Shown: one piece after another, positions 50,362 to 59,298 of the stretch | How positions within the stretch are numbered: position 1 is the first letter of the stretch | How the letters are laid out: the number at the start of each line of letters is the position of its first letter | Assembly: GCA_029690005.1 (NCBI GenBank) | Contig: CP121458.1 | Span: forward strand, 4,607,872 to 4,671,871 | DNA: 64,000 nucleotides | Reading direction: 5' to 3' | Source: Prescottella defluvii | GTDB taxonomy: Bacteria > Actinomycetota > Actinomycetes > Mycobacteriales > Mycobacteriaceae | Made by a program: the position numbers and the translations under genes | Notes under the pieces: generated by a model | What the model was told of the DNA's origin: nothing | Seen by the model: the letters and a program-made list of their open reading frames with translations, nothing else | Databases searched by the model: none

Positions 50362-52152
50362 TCAGTCACGCGGCCGACGCTTGCCGAACTTGTCGCCTTT
50401 GCCGCGGCCGAACTTGCCACCGGCCCGATCGTCCCGGCCACCCCGAGACGACGGGCGACCCGACGGCGCACCCTGGTCCGGCTGCAGCTGGATCAGCACA
50501 CCGGAGATCCGGGTAGCGCGCAGCGCCTCGACGGTCTCGCGGGGCAGGTTCGCCGGCAGCTCGACCAGGCTGTGATCGGGGCGGATGCTGATGTGCCCGA
50601 AGTCGCTGCGGCGCAGGCCGCCCTCGTTCGCGATGGCGCCGACGATGGCACCGGGAACAACCTTGTGCCGCTTGCCGACCGCGATCCGGTACGTCGCGAA
50701 CTCCTGGCCGTCGCGACCGACGCGCGGACCGCTCGGACCGCCCTCGTCGAATCGGCGGGCCGGCCGCTCCCGCGGCTCGCGCTCGCGGCGCGGCGGGGCC
50801 GGCGGCTCCGGCGCCATGAGGAACGATTCACCGTCGCGCGACTGCACGGCCAGCGCAGCGGCGATGTCGGCCAGCGGGACGTCGTGCTCGCGCTCGTAAT
50901 CCTCGATCAGCTTGCGGAACAGCGCGAGGTTGTCCGAGTTCAGGCTCGCGGTGATCGAGTCACCGAACTTCGCGACACGCTGCGCGTTCACGTCGTCGAC
51001 GGTGGGCAGCTGGATCTCGGTGAGCGGCTGCCGGGTGGTCCGCTCGATCGCCTTGAGCAGGTGCCGCTCGCGCGGTGCGACGAACAGCAGCGCGTCACCG
51101 GTGCGGCCCGCGCGACCGGTGCGGCCGATGCGGTGGATGTACGACTCGGTGTCGTGCGGGATGTCGTAGTTGACGACGTGCGAGATGCGGTCGACGTCCA
51201 GACCGCGGGCCGCGACGTCGGTGGCGACGAGGATGTCGAGGGCACCCGACTTGAGCTGGCCGATCGTGCGCTCACGCTGCGCCTGCACGATGTCGCCGTT
51301 GATGGCGGCGGCGGAGAACCCGCGGGCCCGCAGACGCTCGGCGAGGTCCTCGGTGGCCTGCTTCGTGCGGACGAAGATGATCATCGCCTCGAAGGTCTCG
51401 ACCTCGAGGATCCGGGTGAGCGCGTCGAGCTTGCGCTGGTGCGCCACCTGCACCCACCGCTGCGTGATGTTCGAGGCGGTCTGGGTCTTCGCCTTGACCG
51501 TGATCTCGATCGGATCGTGCAGGTACTGCTTGGAGATCTTGCGGATCGCCGGCGGCATCGTCGCCGAGAACAGCGCCACCTGCTTGTACTCAGGGGTGTC
51601 CGCGAGGATGCGTTCGACATCGTCCTGGAAGCCCATCTTGAGCATCTCGTCGGCCTCGTCGAGGACGAGGTACTCGAGATTCGACAGGTCGAGCGTGCCC
51701 TTCTCCAGGTGATCGATCACGCGCCCGGGAGTGCCGACGATGATCTGCGCGCCGCGGCGCAGGCCCGACAGCTGCACGCCGTACGCCTGACCGCCGTAGA
51801 TCGGCAGCACGTGCAGGCCGGGGATGTGCGCCGAGTACTTGCCGAACGCCTCGGCGACCTGCAGCGCCAGCTCACGCGTCGGCGCCAGGATCAGCGCCTG
51901 CGGAACCTTCCGGTCGACGTCGAGGCGGGAGAGGATCGGGATCGCGAACGCGGCCGTCTTGCCGGTGCCGGTCTGCGCGAGGCCCACGACGTCGCTGCCG
52001 GCGAGCAGCGGCGGGATGGTCGCGGCCTGGATCGGCGAGGGCGACTCGTATCCGACGTCGGAGAGGGCCTTCAGCACACGTTCGTCGATGTCGAGCTCGG
52101 CGAAGGTGGTGGGATTGTCGTCGGTCTGCGGGTCGCGCTCGGTGTCACTCAT
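50362..52152 (-). CDS. deaD: DEAD-box RNA helicase (CsdA/DeaD type)
   Basis: 596 residues, intact. Q motif near YESPSPIQ, AQTGTGKT (I), PTRELA (Ia), TPGRV (Ib), DEAD (II), SAT (III), HRIGRTGR (VI) and VATDVAARGLD. Past residue 450 a DbpA-type RNA-binding domain (KHKVVPGAIVGAIANEGGLRRSDFGHI), then a Gly/Arg/Lys tail. It unwinds RNA in ribosome assembly and mRNA turnover, often at low temperature. ATG at 52152. It is divergent from trpB2, and a paired palindrome lies between. Confidence 0.95.
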   Translation of the reverse strand: MSDTERDPQTDDNPTTFAELDIDERVLKALSDVGYESPSPIQAATIPPLLAGSDVVGLAQTGTGKTAAFAIPILSRLDVDRKVPQALILAPTRELALQVAEAFGKYSAHIPGLHVLPIYGGQAYGVQLSGLRRGAQIIVGTPGRVIDHLEKGTLDLSNLEYLVLDEADEMLKMGFQDDVERILADTPEYKQVALFSATMPPAIRKISKQYLHDPIEITVKAKTQTASNITQRWVQVAHQRKLDALTRILEVETFEAMIIFVRTKQATEDLAERLRARGFSAAAINGDIVQAQRERTIGQLKSGALDILVATDVAARGLDVDRISHVVNYDIPHDTESYIHRIGRTGRAGRTGDALLFVAPRERHLLKAIERTTRQPLTEIQLPTVDDVNAQRVAKFGDSITASLNSDNLALFRKLIEDYEREHDVPLADIAAALAVQSRDGESFLMAPEPPAPPRREREPRERPARRFDEGGPSGPRVGRDGQEFATYRIAVGKRHKVVPGAIVGAIANEGGLRRSDFGHISIRPDHSLVELPANLPRETVEALRATRISGVLIQLQPDQGAPSGRPSSRGGRDDRAGGKFGRGKGDKFGKRRPRD

Positions 52153-52212
52153 TTGACCAGTGAGTTTAGTCGATGCGTGGTATGGCCCCGCCGCCCTCCT
52201 CCCCTCCCAACC

Positions 52213-52273
52213 CCTGAACGGGAATTCACCTACCACTTTCGGGCCCGATCCGTATCGTGAACTCCCGTTCAGG
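52213..52273. promoter_or_regulatory. Paired palindromes between deaD and trpB2
   Basis: Two 17-base arms, 52213-52229 and 52257-52273, are inverted copies with one mismatch and a 27-base spacer. Each arm also holds its own palindrome: TGAA-N6-TTCA (TGAACGGGAATTCA and TGAACTCCCGTTCA). It could be two operator sites, or a stem in the leader RNA. Confidence 0.6.
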
Positions 52274-52373
52274 GCTTCGGGACGGAACCGGAGCAGGGAC
52301 GACCCCGCCGACGTGCCCGGAATGACCGGGATCACAATGTGGACAATCCGACGTCACCTCGAGAGGAACCGCA

Positions 52374-53656
52374 GTGTCCGATACGACACCCATCCCCACC
52401 CACTGGTACAACATCGTCGCGGACCTGCCGGTCGCCCCGCCGCCTCACCTGCACCCGGGCACCAAGGAGCCGGTTCAGGCCGCTGACCTGGCCGCACTGT
52501 TCCCCAGCGCGCTGATCGCGCAGGAGGTCACCACCGACCAGTACGTGGAGATCCCCGAACCGATCCGTGAGGCGTACCGGACGTGGCGGCCCGCGCCGCT
52601 GATCCGCGCGCGGGAGTTCGAGAAGGCGCTCGGCACCCCGGCCCGCATCTACGTCAAGTACGAGGGTGTGAGCCCGGTCGGCAGCCACAAGACCAACACC
52701 GCGGTCGCGCAGGCGTACTACAACGCGCAGGACGGCGTGAAGAAGATCACCACCGAGACCGGCGCCGGCCAGTGGGGCAGCGCGCTGTCGTTCGCGTGCG
52801 CCAAGTTCGGTATCGACCTCGAGGTGTGGCAGGTGCGCGCGTCGTACGAGTCGAAGCCGTACCGCCGCCACCTGATGGAGACCTACGGCGGCACCGTGCA
52901 CCCGAGCCCGTCCGATCTCACCGAGTCGGGCCGCAGGATGCTGGCCGAGTTCCCCGACACCCCGGGCTCGCTGGGCATGGCTGTCACCGAGGCCGTCGAG
53001 GTCGCCGCGAACGACCCCGACGCGCGCTACGCGCTCGGCAGCGTGCTCAACCACGTGGTGCTGCACCAGACGGTGATCGGCCTCGAGGCCGTCGAGCAGT
53101 TGCGTAACGCCGGCGAGGCCAACGCCGACGTCGTGTTCGGTTGCGCCGGTGGCGGTTCCAACCTCGCCGGGCTGGCGTTCCCGTTCATCCGCGAGGTGCT
53201 GCACGGCAAGGCGCAGACGCGGATCGTCGCCGCCGAGCCGGCCGCGTGCCCGTCGATCACCAAGGGCGAGTACCGCTACGACCACGGCGACGTCGCCGGT
53301 CTGACGCCGCTGCTGAAGATGCACACGCTCGGCCAGGACTTCGTGCCGGATCCGATCCACGCCGGTGGCCTGCGCTACCACGGCATGGCGCCGCTGCTGA
53401 GCCACACCGTCGAACTCGGCTACGTCACCGGCCAGGCCGTCGACCAGCGCGACTCGTTCGACGCCGGCGTGCTGTTCGCGCGCACCCAGGGCATCGTCCC
53501 GCCCCGGAGTCGGCGCACGCGATCGCCGCGGCCGCCGAGTACGCCCGCGGCCTGACCGAGCCCGAGGTCCTCGTGATCGGCCTGTCCGGCCACGGCATGC
53601 TCGACCTGCCCGCCTACCAGTCGCACATCGACGGCAACCTCGTCTCGACGGCCTAG
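52374..53656 (+). CDS. trpB2: TrpB2-type tryptophan synthase beta chain
   Basis: About 427 residues. The PLP Lys is in [12 protein letters not shown]; the phosphate loop is [17 protein letters not shown] carries the Glu of the active site. The extended N-terminus ([24 protein letters not shown]) and length identify the TrpB2 group rather than the TrpA-partnered TrpB1, which makes tryptophan from indole and serine without TrpA. GTG at 52374. One lost G near 53503 breaks the C-terminal 50 residues. No trpA or other trp gene is near. Confidence 0.92.
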
Positions 53657-53667
53657 TCGACACGGGC

Positions 53668-53701
53668 GCGGGCCGCGGCGGAGTGTTCCGCCGCGGCCCG
53701 C
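53668..53701. terminator. Bidirectional hairpin after trpB2
   Basis: A perfect 15-bp stem (GCGGGCCGCGGCGGA with TCCGCCGCGGCCCGC) on a GTGT loop, between the convergent trpB2 gene and the gene at 53710. Confidence 0.75.
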
Positions 53702-53709
53702 GGTCGTTC

Positions 53710-54237
53710 TCAGCGGCGATTGCCGCGCAGCAGCTCGGCGACGGGCGCGATGCCCGGCTCGACCTCGGACCACCGGGCCCGGACATCCGCGGCCAGCACG
53801 TCGGCTCCGGCATGCTCGAGCATCTCGGGCAGCCGCTCGGAGATCCGCGCCAGCGCCCACCCGACCGGATCCGCCTCGGCGACGTTGTCGATGCGCACCA
53901 CCGTGTTCACCCCGTTGTCGTGGTCGACGTAGTGGTAGTGCGGTTCGCTCTCGAAGCAGTCGAACCGCAGGTACTCGCGGCCGTCGTCGAACCCGAAGAC
54001 GTGCAACGACATTCCGGAGTCGTCGAGGTTCAGTCGGGCCACGTAGTCCGCATCGGGCGTCGCCATGCCCGCGTCCGCGAGGCCCCTCATCATGATCTCG
54101 TTGGTGAGGGTCCGGGACTCGACCGTGAAGCGGATCGGGCCGGCATCGATCGACACGCAGTGCTCGGGCACGACCGGCACCGGCATGACGTCGAACGGTA
54201 TCCCCAGTCGGTAGGGGTGCACGTGGTCGTCGGACAT
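53710..54237 (-). CDS. Hypothetical cytoplasmic protein
   Basis: 175 residues, intact. I do not recognise the family. It is acidic, His-rich at the start (MSDDHVHPYRLGIPF), with a likely beta-rich centre (FVESE... motifs such as LHVFGFDDGREYLRFDCFESEPHYHYVDHDNG) and a helical C-terminus. The cluster EPHYHYVDH resembles a metal-binding site but this is not shown. No signal peptide. A perfect palindrome lies 36 bases upstream of its ATG (54237), between it and the divergent phosphoribosyltransferase. Confidence 0.7.
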   Translation of the reverse strand: MSDDHVHPYRLGIPFDVMPVPVVPEHCVSIDAGPIRFTVESRTLTNEIMMRGLADAGMATPDADYVARLNLDDSGMSLHVFGFDDGREYLRFDCFESEPHYHYVDHDNGVNTVVRIDNVAEADPVGWALARISERLPEMLEHAGADVLAADVRARWSEVEPGIAPVAELLRGNRR

Positions 54238-54272
54238 CGATTCTCCGCTCGTCGGCCTGCAGGTTCGCCACT

Positions 54273-54286
54273 CAATCAATTGATTG
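54273..54286. promoter_or_regulatory. Palindromic operator candidate
   Basis: CAATCAATTGATTG, a perfect 14-base palindrome in the divergent gap between 54237 and 54364, unusually A/T-rich for this genome. Confidence 0.5.
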
Positions 54287-54363
54287 GTTGACCGAAACTG
54301 TATCCACGCATGCCCGGACCTGCGAGCGTATCGTCGGAATCGAGAGCGAAACGGAGCACGCGC

Positions 54364-55006
54364 ATGCACTATGCGACGCGCGCGAGAGCCGGTCGCGCGC
54401 TGGCCAAGTCGCTGAGCCACCTCCGTGGGGCCGACCTGGTCGTACTCGGACTCCCCGCGGCGGCGTCCCGGTCGCATTCGAGGTTGCACATGCGCTCGGC
54501 GCCCCCTCGACATCATCCTGGTTCGCAAGCTCGGCGTGCCGTGGCAGCCGGAACTCGCGATGGGCGCGATCGGCGAGGGTGACGCGGAGGTGATCAACGA
54601 CGACGTCGTCCGCCTGGGTCACGTATCGCACCAGTCGGTGGACGCGGTGCGGGCCAGGGAGCGGCAGGAACTGATCCGGCGAGCCGACACACTGCGGGGC
54701 GGCCATCCGCGGACACCGCTGACCGGGCGGACCGCCGTCCTCGTCGACGACGGAATGGCCACCGGCGCCACGGCCGCGGTCGCCTGCCAGGTGGCCCGAG
54801 CCCAGGGCGCGAGTCGCGTCGTGGTCGCCGTGCCGGTCGCGTCCCCCGAGGCCATGTCGAGGCTGAGGATCACCGCGGACGAGGTGGTGTGCCCGTTCGT
54901 CCCCGCGAATCTGGGCGGCGTCGGCGGGGCCTACATCGACTTCCACCAGCTCGACGACCGCGAAGTGACGGATCTGCTGGCGCGGGCGTGCGAACCCGGC
55001 CCGTGA
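54364..55006 (+). CDS. Phosphoribosyltransferase-domain protein
   Basis: About 214 residues. The PRPP loop is TAVLVDDGMATGATAAVA, and LDIILVRKLGVPWQPELAMGAI plus LPRGGVPVAFEVA match the small actinobacterial proteins of the phosphoribosyltransferase fold. The true substrate of this subgroup is unclear. Two lost C bases, near 54458 and 54508, break the N-terminal third. It is followed at 68 bases by an unknown gene. Confidence 0.85.
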
Positions 55007-55074
55007 CGGGTGCAACACCCGGCGCCTCGGCGCCGATACACGTTTCGGAGGCACCACGCAGTCAGGGAGGATCC

Positions 55075-55795
55075 GTGAGCGTCTCGGAGCAGCAAGTACA
55101 GGCAGTGACACAGGCGTGCCGCGACAGGCTGGGCGACCCGGCCGGGTGGGCGCCACCCGACGAGTACCGACACAGCCTGGCGCTGTGCATCATCGAATCG
55201 GTCCAGGCCGCCGGAACCCGGTTCGCGGACGCCGGAACCGTCGTCGACCGGTACCTCGCGTACCGACGCGCCCACGAGTCCGGTCCGATCACCGACGGCG
55301 CCCGCGCGCTGTTGCGCACGTTCGAGGAGGCCGGCAGCGCCGATCAGTGGGCCGGCAAGATCGGCAACTACAAGCGCCGCTACTCCGAGTCGACCGCACC
55401 GCTGCGCGCCAGTGAGATTCAGCGCACCGCGGAACGCCTCCACACGCTGCAGATCGACTCCGTCGGGGACCTGGTGGGGGCGACCCGCACCGCCGGGACC
55501 CGGCACCGCGTGCGCGCCGCGTGGGACGAGTCCAGCGGCGCCCGCGACGACACCACGTGGCAGCACCTGCTGGTGCTCGCGGGTGTTCCGGCCGCCGACG
55601 ACACCGCCCTCGCCATCGCCGAGTTCGTGCAATCGGCCCTCGCGAACACGGCCGAAGGCCCCACCCGCGACGCCCAGCCGTCGGCAATCCTCGCCGCGGC
55701 GGCCGACCGGCTCGACGTCCCGCCGGCCGCGCTTCGAGCACGCCGTGCGGCGGTGGAGCTGCACCCGCGAGGACCACTCTGTGCCCGTCGCGTGA
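55075..55795 (+). CDS. Hypothetical helical protein
   Basis: About 240 residues; family not recognised. Visible features: helical throughout, HSLALCIIESVQAAGTRFAD, QWAGKIGNYKRRYSEST, and a central WQHLLVLAGVPAADDT. The layout recalls helix-hairpin DNA-binding proteins but I cannot prove it. GTG at 55075 has GGGAGG upstream. One break near 55729; the corrected end reads FEHAVRRWSCTREDHSVPVA. No signal peptide. The 55796-55959 gap after it shows only the leader of the ligase. Confidence 0.6.
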
Positions 55796-55959
55796 CACCG
55801 TAGGGCCCCTACCTGCAGAAACTTAGCAGGACTTACGGTTACACTTATTTCCCCAGGTCGCGGCGCGGAATGCCGCAAATCGGGCGTTTGATTTGGTGCA
55901 ATGAATCTCCAAGTGTGATGCAATGCACATCCGTCATGTCATTTCTTGGAGGGGTCAAA

Positions 55960-57745
55960 GTGCGTGAGTATTCGGTTCCACAGTCGTTCGCAATCCCGGA
56001 AGACGCGTCGATGGCCGACACGGTCTTTCGTTACGAAGCCGAATGCCCGAACCTCGTGCCCTTCAAGAAGCCCGGCAACGGCGGCTGGGTAGACGTCACC
56101 GCGGCCCAGTTCGCCGCGGAGGTCAAGGCCGTCGCGAAGGGCCTGATGGCCTCCGGCATCGAACTCGGTGATCGCGTCGCGATCCTGTCGGCCACGCGTT
56201 ACGAATGGGTGGTTCTCGACTACGCGATCTGGACCGCGGGCGGCTGCACGGTCGCGATCTACGACACGTCGTCCGCCGATCAGGCCCAATGGATCCTCGA
56301 GGACTCCGCCACGTCCTTACTCGTGGTCGAGACGCCGTCCCATGCCGAGACCGTCAAAGACGTCGCCGAGGCCGCCCCCGCACTGCGCGAGGTCCTCCAG
56401 ATCGAGGCCGGCGCCATCGACGAGCTGGTCACCCGCGGTGCGAGCATCAGCGACGACGACCTCCACGAGCGCCGTCACCAGGTGCGCGCGTCGTCACCGG
56501 CGACGCTGATCTACACCTCCGGCACCACCGGCCGACCCAAGGGTGTGCAGCTGACCCACTCGAACTTCTACGCCGAGTCGGCCGCCGTGCGGATCGCGCT
56601 GGGCGACGCGCTGGAGGAGGGCAAGCGCACGCTGATGTTCCTGCCGCTCGCGCACGTGTTCGCGCGGGCCATCTCGTTCGGCGCGTTCGACGCGAAGGTC
56701 ACCGTCGCACACACCTCGGATCTGACCACGCTGCTCGACCAGTTCGGCGTGTTCAAGCCGAACTTCATCCTGTCGGTCCCCGCGTGTTCGAGAAGGTCTA
56801 CAACTCGGCCAAGCAGAAGGCCGAGGACGGCGGCAAGGGCAAGATCTTCGCCACGGCGGCCGAGACCGCGATCGCGTGGAGCAAGGCGCAGGAGACCGGT
56901 GGCGCCGGACTCGGCCTGCGACTGCGTCACGCCCTGTTCGACCGGCTCGTCTACTCGAAGCTACGGTCGGCCCTGGGCGGTGAATGCGACCGCGCGGTGT
57001 CCGGCGGTGCCGCGCTCGGCGCCCGCCTCGGCCACTTCTTCCGCGGCGTCGGCATCCCCGTGTACGAGGGCTACGGTCTCACCGAGTCCAGCGCGGCCGT
57101 CACCGTGAACACCACCCGCGACCAGAAGGTCGGGACGGTCGGCAAGCCGATCGACGGCCACGCCGCGAAGATCGCCGAGGACGGCGAACTGCTGATCCGC
57201 GGCCCGGTCGTGTTCGGCGGCTACTGGCACAACGACGCGGCCACCGCCGAGGCGATCCGCGACGGCTGGTTCCACACCGGGGATCTCGGATCGATCGACA
57301 CGGAGGGCTACGTCTCGATCACCGGCCGCAAGAAGGAGATCATCGTGACGGCCGGCGGCAAGAACGTCGCCCGGCCGTGCTCGAGGACGCCCTGCGCGCC
57401 CACGCGCTGATCAGCCAGTGCCTCGTCGTGGGCGACGCGAAGCCCTTCATCGGCGCGCTCATCACGCTCGACCCCGAGGCCCTGCCCGGCTGGAAGGAGC
57501 GGCACGGCCTGGCCGCCGACACCCCCATTGCGGAACTCGTGAAGCACCCCGACCTGGTCGCCGAGATCGACGCGGCGATCTCCGAGGGCAACAAGAAGGT
57601 CTCCAACCCGGAGCAGATCAAGAAGTACCGCATCCTCGAAGTCGACTTCACCGTCGACTCGGGCGAGCTGACCCCGACGCTCAAGCTCAAGCGCAACATC
57701 ATCCACGAGCAGCACGCGGAGGCCATCGCGCGCATCTACACGTAA
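55960..57745 (+). CDS. FadD15-like long-chain acyl-CoA ligase (AMP-forming)
   Basis: About 595 residues, a paralog of the ligase at 11816-13608 with the same MREY-type start and domain order. P-loop [51 protein letters not shown] and [17 protein letters not shown]. It makes acyl-CoA for lipid synthesis or degradation. GTG at 55960 has GGAGGGG 6 bases upstream. Frame breaks near 56785 and 57372. A terminator hairpin follows. Confidence 0.92.
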
Positions 57746-57760
57746 GCGCGAGAAGATGAT

Positions 57761-57795
57761 TCGGGGCCCGGACGCCGACGGCGTCCGGGCCCCGA
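57761..57795. terminator. Bidirectional hairpin after the ligase
   Basis: TCGGGGCCCGGACGCC and GGCGTCCGGGCCCCGA form a perfect 16-bp stem on a GAC loop, between the ligase and the convergent MDMPI gene. Confidence 0.78.
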
Positions 57796-57807
57796 GCCAT
57801 CCGGAAC

Positions 57808-58562
57808 CTACAACGCCGCCGACTCGAGCAGGTCACGCGCGACGGTCACGTCCCGACCGCGTCGAGGCGTGAGAGCGGACGCCGCCGCCACATGGTGAGC
57901 AACAGGTCCTGCGCGCGACCGCGCAGCGCGACGTCGCCCTTGCGGTGTTCGCGCGTCACCGTCACCGCACCGGGCTCGAACCCGAGGTGCCATTCCGCCG
58001 ACTCGGTGTCCGTCCCGTGCAGGTGGATGGTCCGGCCGTCGAGTGAGTCCGGCAGTCGGCCGTCCCGGGCGAGACGACCCAGGAAGACGTGCGCCCACTC
58101 GTCCACCCCGTCGGCCGCGACCTCCGGGTCGAGTTCGGGAACGCTCGGACCGCCGGCGGCCCGAAGAGTGTCGGACACGTCGATCCGGTGAACCGACACC
58201 TCGTGGGTCTGCCGCCGCAACCACCAGGACGCCGTGCCCGGTCCGACCATCGTCGGCACCGGGTGATCGGGGTCCAGGCGGGTAAAGGTCTCCACGAGCG
58301 AATCGAACGCGAGTCGGTACGCGGCAACGCATTCCGGCCCCCTCGGCATGTCGCCGACGCGAACGATCTCCGGCAGCGGCGTATCGGCCGAGGCCTGCAG
58401 CGCCGCGAGCACCCACTGGTGCACCTTGCCGGTGTGTCGCACCACGTGTTCGACGGTCCAACCGGGAACCGTCGGCACGGGTTCGGACAACGCTACGACC
58501 GGCGTCGCGGCCAGCATCTCGCCCTGCTCGCGGAGCGCGGACAGCAGACTTGTGGAATCCAT
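57808..58562 (-). CDS. Maleylpyruvate-isomerase/DinB-like family protein
   Basis: About 252 residues. N-terminal four-helix bundle of the MDMPI/DinB type (VPGWTVEHVVRHTGKVHQW, with His residues at the metal site, and SVHRIDVSD), and a C-terminal SCP2-like part (IHLHGTDTESAEWHLGFEPGAV, LRGRAQDLLLTMWRRRP). Family members are thiol-dependent transferases or isomerases, often using mycothiol. A lost G near 57852 would extend the end to DVTVARDLLESAAL. Its ATG shares one base with the hydrolase stop (TGATG). Confidence 0.82.
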
Positions 58563-59197
58563 CAGGTAACGGTAGCGCCGAGCACGAACTCGGCGACGTC
58601 GTTCGTCACCGTCCGGTGAGTCTTCTCGTGCAGCAGGTCGTGTCCGACGTCCGGGTACTCCCGCAACGTCACGCCCGCGAGCCCCGACGTCCAGGTCCGC
58701 ACACCGTCGATCGGCGCCAGCCGGTCGTCGACGCCGTGGATCGCGAGCACGGGGAACCCGGGATCCGCGAAGTCCGCCGTCTCAGGGTGCTGCACAACCG
58801 ATTTGGGGGTGCCGCAGAGGACGGCGGCGTGGAAGGGAGCGCGTCCGTGACGGAGCAGGGTGACGGACACCGCGGCACCGAGCGAATGACCCATGAGCAC
58901 CAGGGGCAGACCCGGTCGGTCGCCGGCGGCGACGGCCGTGAGCCGCGCGGCGTCGTCGGCCAGGTCGGTGAGCGCGCCGGGCGCGCCGGGGGTTCCCTCG
59001 GACAGCCCGTGCCCGGCCTGATCGATGCCCCACAGCTCGATGTCGTGGGCGGCGAGGCCGGCGGCGAACCGGTGGTAGTGACCGGTGTGCTGCCCCATCC
59101 CGTGCAGGAAGACGAGCCCGGCGCGGGGCCGCCCCTGCCCGTCGAGCGGCCAGCGGCGGTAGTGGATCTGTCCGGTGGCACCGGCGAAGAACGGCAT
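58562..59197 (-). CDS. Alpha/beta hydrolase (monoacylglycerol-lipase-like)
   Basis: 211 residues, intact. LVFLHGMGQHTGHYHRFAAGL (oxyanion region), nucleophile Ser in LVLMGHSLGAAVS, Asp in AIHGVDDRLAP and His in YPDVGHDLLHE. This is the pattern of monoacylglycerol lipases such as Rv0183. It has no signal peptide and is short for the family. It forms a two-gene operon with the MDMPI-like gene and is divergent from the nuclease-helicase gene. Confidence 0.87.
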   Translation of the reverse strand: MPFFAGATGQIHYRRWPLDGQGRPRAGLVFLHGMGQHTGHYHRFAAGLAAHDIELWGIDQAGHGLSEGTPGAPGALTDLADDAARLTAVAAGDRPGLPLVLMGHSLGAAVSVTLLRHGRAPFHAAVLCGTPKSVVQHPETADFADPGFPVLAIHGVDDRLAPIDGVRTWTSGLAGVTLREYPDVGHDLLHEKTHRTVTNDVAEFVLGATVT

Positions 59198-59298
59198 GCC
59201 TCCATTGTGCGGAACACGACCGACACGTCGCGCGACGGCACCCGTGTTGTCGGCGGCCGGTGGCACAATCGGCCGGAACCGACCCGGAAAGGGGTGCG

